The notes beneath the pieces were generated by a model. The model saw only the letters and a program-made list of their open reading frames with translations. It searched no databases and was not told the DNA's origin. This document shows, piece after piece, positions 5,331 through 6,350 of a DNA stretch of 6,350 bases. The stretch spans positions 1 to 6,350 of the forward strand of contig JAGHCG010000060.1 of assembly GCA_021160565.1 (NCBI GenBank), read 5' to 3'. Position numbers and translations under genes: made by a program. Each line of letters starts with the position of its first letter. Positions within the stretch are counted from its first letter, which is position 1. This DNA is from a bacterium (GTDB lineage: Bacteria > Ratteibacteria > UBA8468 > B48-G9 > JAFGKM01).

Positions 5331-6344
5331 CTATATCCTCCTCACTCCTGCAATTATTTCACATTTTAAAGATTTACCAGGATTCAACACAAGAGCATCC
5401 CTTCTTTTAATCGCTTCAGAAAGATTTGGTAAACTTGAGAATGGTTCAAGAGCAATATTGTAATTCCTTCCATACCATGGATAATTAAAACTTCCTTTTG
5501 CAATTCTCCAGAACCATATATATTTAAAAATATCAACTGGAAATTCCATATAAAAACTCAATTTTAATTTCTTATTTTCAATTTCATACTTCCCTTCCTC
5601 AATTTCGGAAAGGAAAATAACGTCAGAAACTTTATCATTTTCGGAGGGCACTTTACTTATATCCACCTTCTTTCCATTTTTTCCTTCTACAAAAGGCCAT
5701 TCTCCTTCTGTCTGTTTTAAATTTGTGTATGAAATGCCATCTCCTTCAACAACTTTCACTTTTGCTTTTTTTATTTTTATTTTACAGTCAGAAGAAAGAA
5801 ATGGTTTCCCTATTGCCGGATGATGTCCCCATATAAACTCCATACTTTCTCCTCCAAGATTTGTAATTTTTTCCTCAATTGTGATAAAAGGTTTTCTTTC
5901 TTCCATACTTATAATTTTTTCAACAAGAAAGGGAGTTCTATAAGTTCTGACACTGAATTTTATTGATACTTTTTCTTTTGTGTCTTCAAGGATTTTATAT
6001 TCCCATGGAAGAAGTGAAATTTCTCCATGAAGACCGAGAACAGCGCCTTTATATTCACAAATTCCACCACCATTTGGAAAAATTTCCTGCCATCCTCCAG
6101 GGTAATAATCAATAAAATTTCCAAGTTTACCTTCTGCTGTTGTTATAAAATTATAAGGATTATAAACCGGAATTGGACTTCTCCACATAAAATCAACATC
6201 ATAAGGTTTGTAAAGAAATTCCACAATATCTGTGCCCTTCCCTGCAAGAATTTCAATTCTTATAATCTCATTTTCTATCAAAAGTGTTTTTATTCCTTTC
6301 CATATAAATTCCATCCATCTACAGCCTTCATTTCTTACCAACAT
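5331..6344 (-). CDS. Aldose 1-epimerase-like protein (galactose mutarotase-like superfamily)
   Basis: The 337-residue protein has the features of the galactose mutarotase-like fold, closest by eye to the aldose-epimerase/DUF4432 group. It shows GKGTDIVEFLYKPYDVDFMWRSP (35-57), YYPGGWQEIFPNGG (80-93), LHGEISLLPWEY (105-116), WGHHPAIG (172-179) and ALEPFSS (298-304). By analogy with GalM, His106, His174 or His175, and Glu300 are the likely acid/base and binding residues, so a sugar-anomer or related carbohydrate reaction in the cytoplasm is plausible. The substrate is unknown; there is no signal peptide. The ATG at 6344 is taken because an in-frame TAA lies one codon upstream and the sequence after it (VRNEGCRW) looks like a conserved family start; Met11 is a weaker alternative. 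No Shine-Dalgarno sequence can be judged because only six bases precede the start. It is the first gene of the block seen here, directly before gatB. Confidence 0.85.
   Translation of the reverse strand: MLVRNEGCRWMEFIWKGIKTLLIENEIIRIEILAGKGTDIVEFLYKPYDVDFMWRSPIPVYNPYNFITTAEGKLGNFIDYYPGGWQEIFPNGGGICEYKGAVLGLHGEISLLPWEYKILEDTKEKVSIKFSVRTYRTPFLVEKIISMEERKPFITIEEKITNLGGESMEFIWGHHPAIGKPFLSSDCKIKIKKAKVKVVEGDGISYTNLKQTEGEWPFVEGKNGKKVDISKVPSENDKVSDVIFLSEIEEGKYEIENKKLKLSFYMEFPVDIFKYIWFWRIAKGSFNYPWYGRNYNIALEPFSSLPNLSEAIKRRDALVLNPGKSLKCEIIAGVRRI
5337..5342 (-). promoter_or_regulatory. Ribosome binding site of gatB inside the upstream gene
   Basis: The minus strand reads AGGAGG, 6 bases before the gatB ATG and within the last codons of the epimerase-like gene. 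This strong site supports independent initiation at 5330 rather than dependence on read-through of the TAG between the two genes. Confidence 0.85.
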
Positions 6345-6350
6345 TTTTTA

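Noticed and set aside
1..6350. CRISPR array, tRNA or rRNA genes, insertion sequence, phage genes, toxin-antitoxin pair or defence system
   Set aside because: Reading both strands shows no regular direct repeats, no tRNA cloverleaf pattern and no transposase, integrase or defence-type domain. Outside 379-779 and the 92-base gap at 1758-1849, the window is filled by recognisable protein genes.

Overview
This is an AT-rich bacterial window (by eye roughly one third G+C). Most of it is a compact minus-strand block of five genes reading right to left: an aldose-1-epimerase-like protein (6344-5331), gatB (5330-3903), ctpA (3868-2690), a divergent polysaccharide deacetylase of the DUF610/YibQ type (2671-1850) and tsaD (1757-780). 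The left edge has the 3' end of a plus-strand alkaline-phosphatase/sulfatase-superfamily gene (1-378), so this gene and the block converge on a gene-poor gap at 379-779. All three stop codons end recognisable genes, so the standard genetic code applies.

The first four genes of the block are packed tightly, with gaps of 0, 34 and 18 bases, and look co-transcribed. tsaD follows after a 92-base gap that contains a good sigma70-type promoter, so it probably has its own transcription start. The functions are mixed. GatB (tRNA amidation) and TsaD (t6A37 tRNA modification) serve decoding. CtpA and the DUF610 protein are envelope proteins whose genes often lie side by side in Gram-negative bacteria. 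The epimerase-like protein is a carbohydrate enzyme with no other sugar gene beside it.

The convergent gap contains a short frame (439-576) whose end resembles the last strands of a carbohydrate-binding beta-sandwich, probably a gene remnant. It also has a hairpin at 717-756 and smaller AT-rich hairpins. The predicted periplasmic proteins and the sulfatase-like and sugar-binding pieces suggest a diderm, polysaccharide-degrading, probably uncultivated bacterium. Something in or near the PVC/Omnitrophota range is a guess; the window has no rRNA or other decisive marker.

I found no convincing undescribed multi-gene system. The points most worth a second look are the apparently leaderless tsaD start, the remnant continuing in frame after the sulfatase-like gene, and the TAG-ATG junction where the epimerase and gatB frames are identical and separated by a single amber codon.
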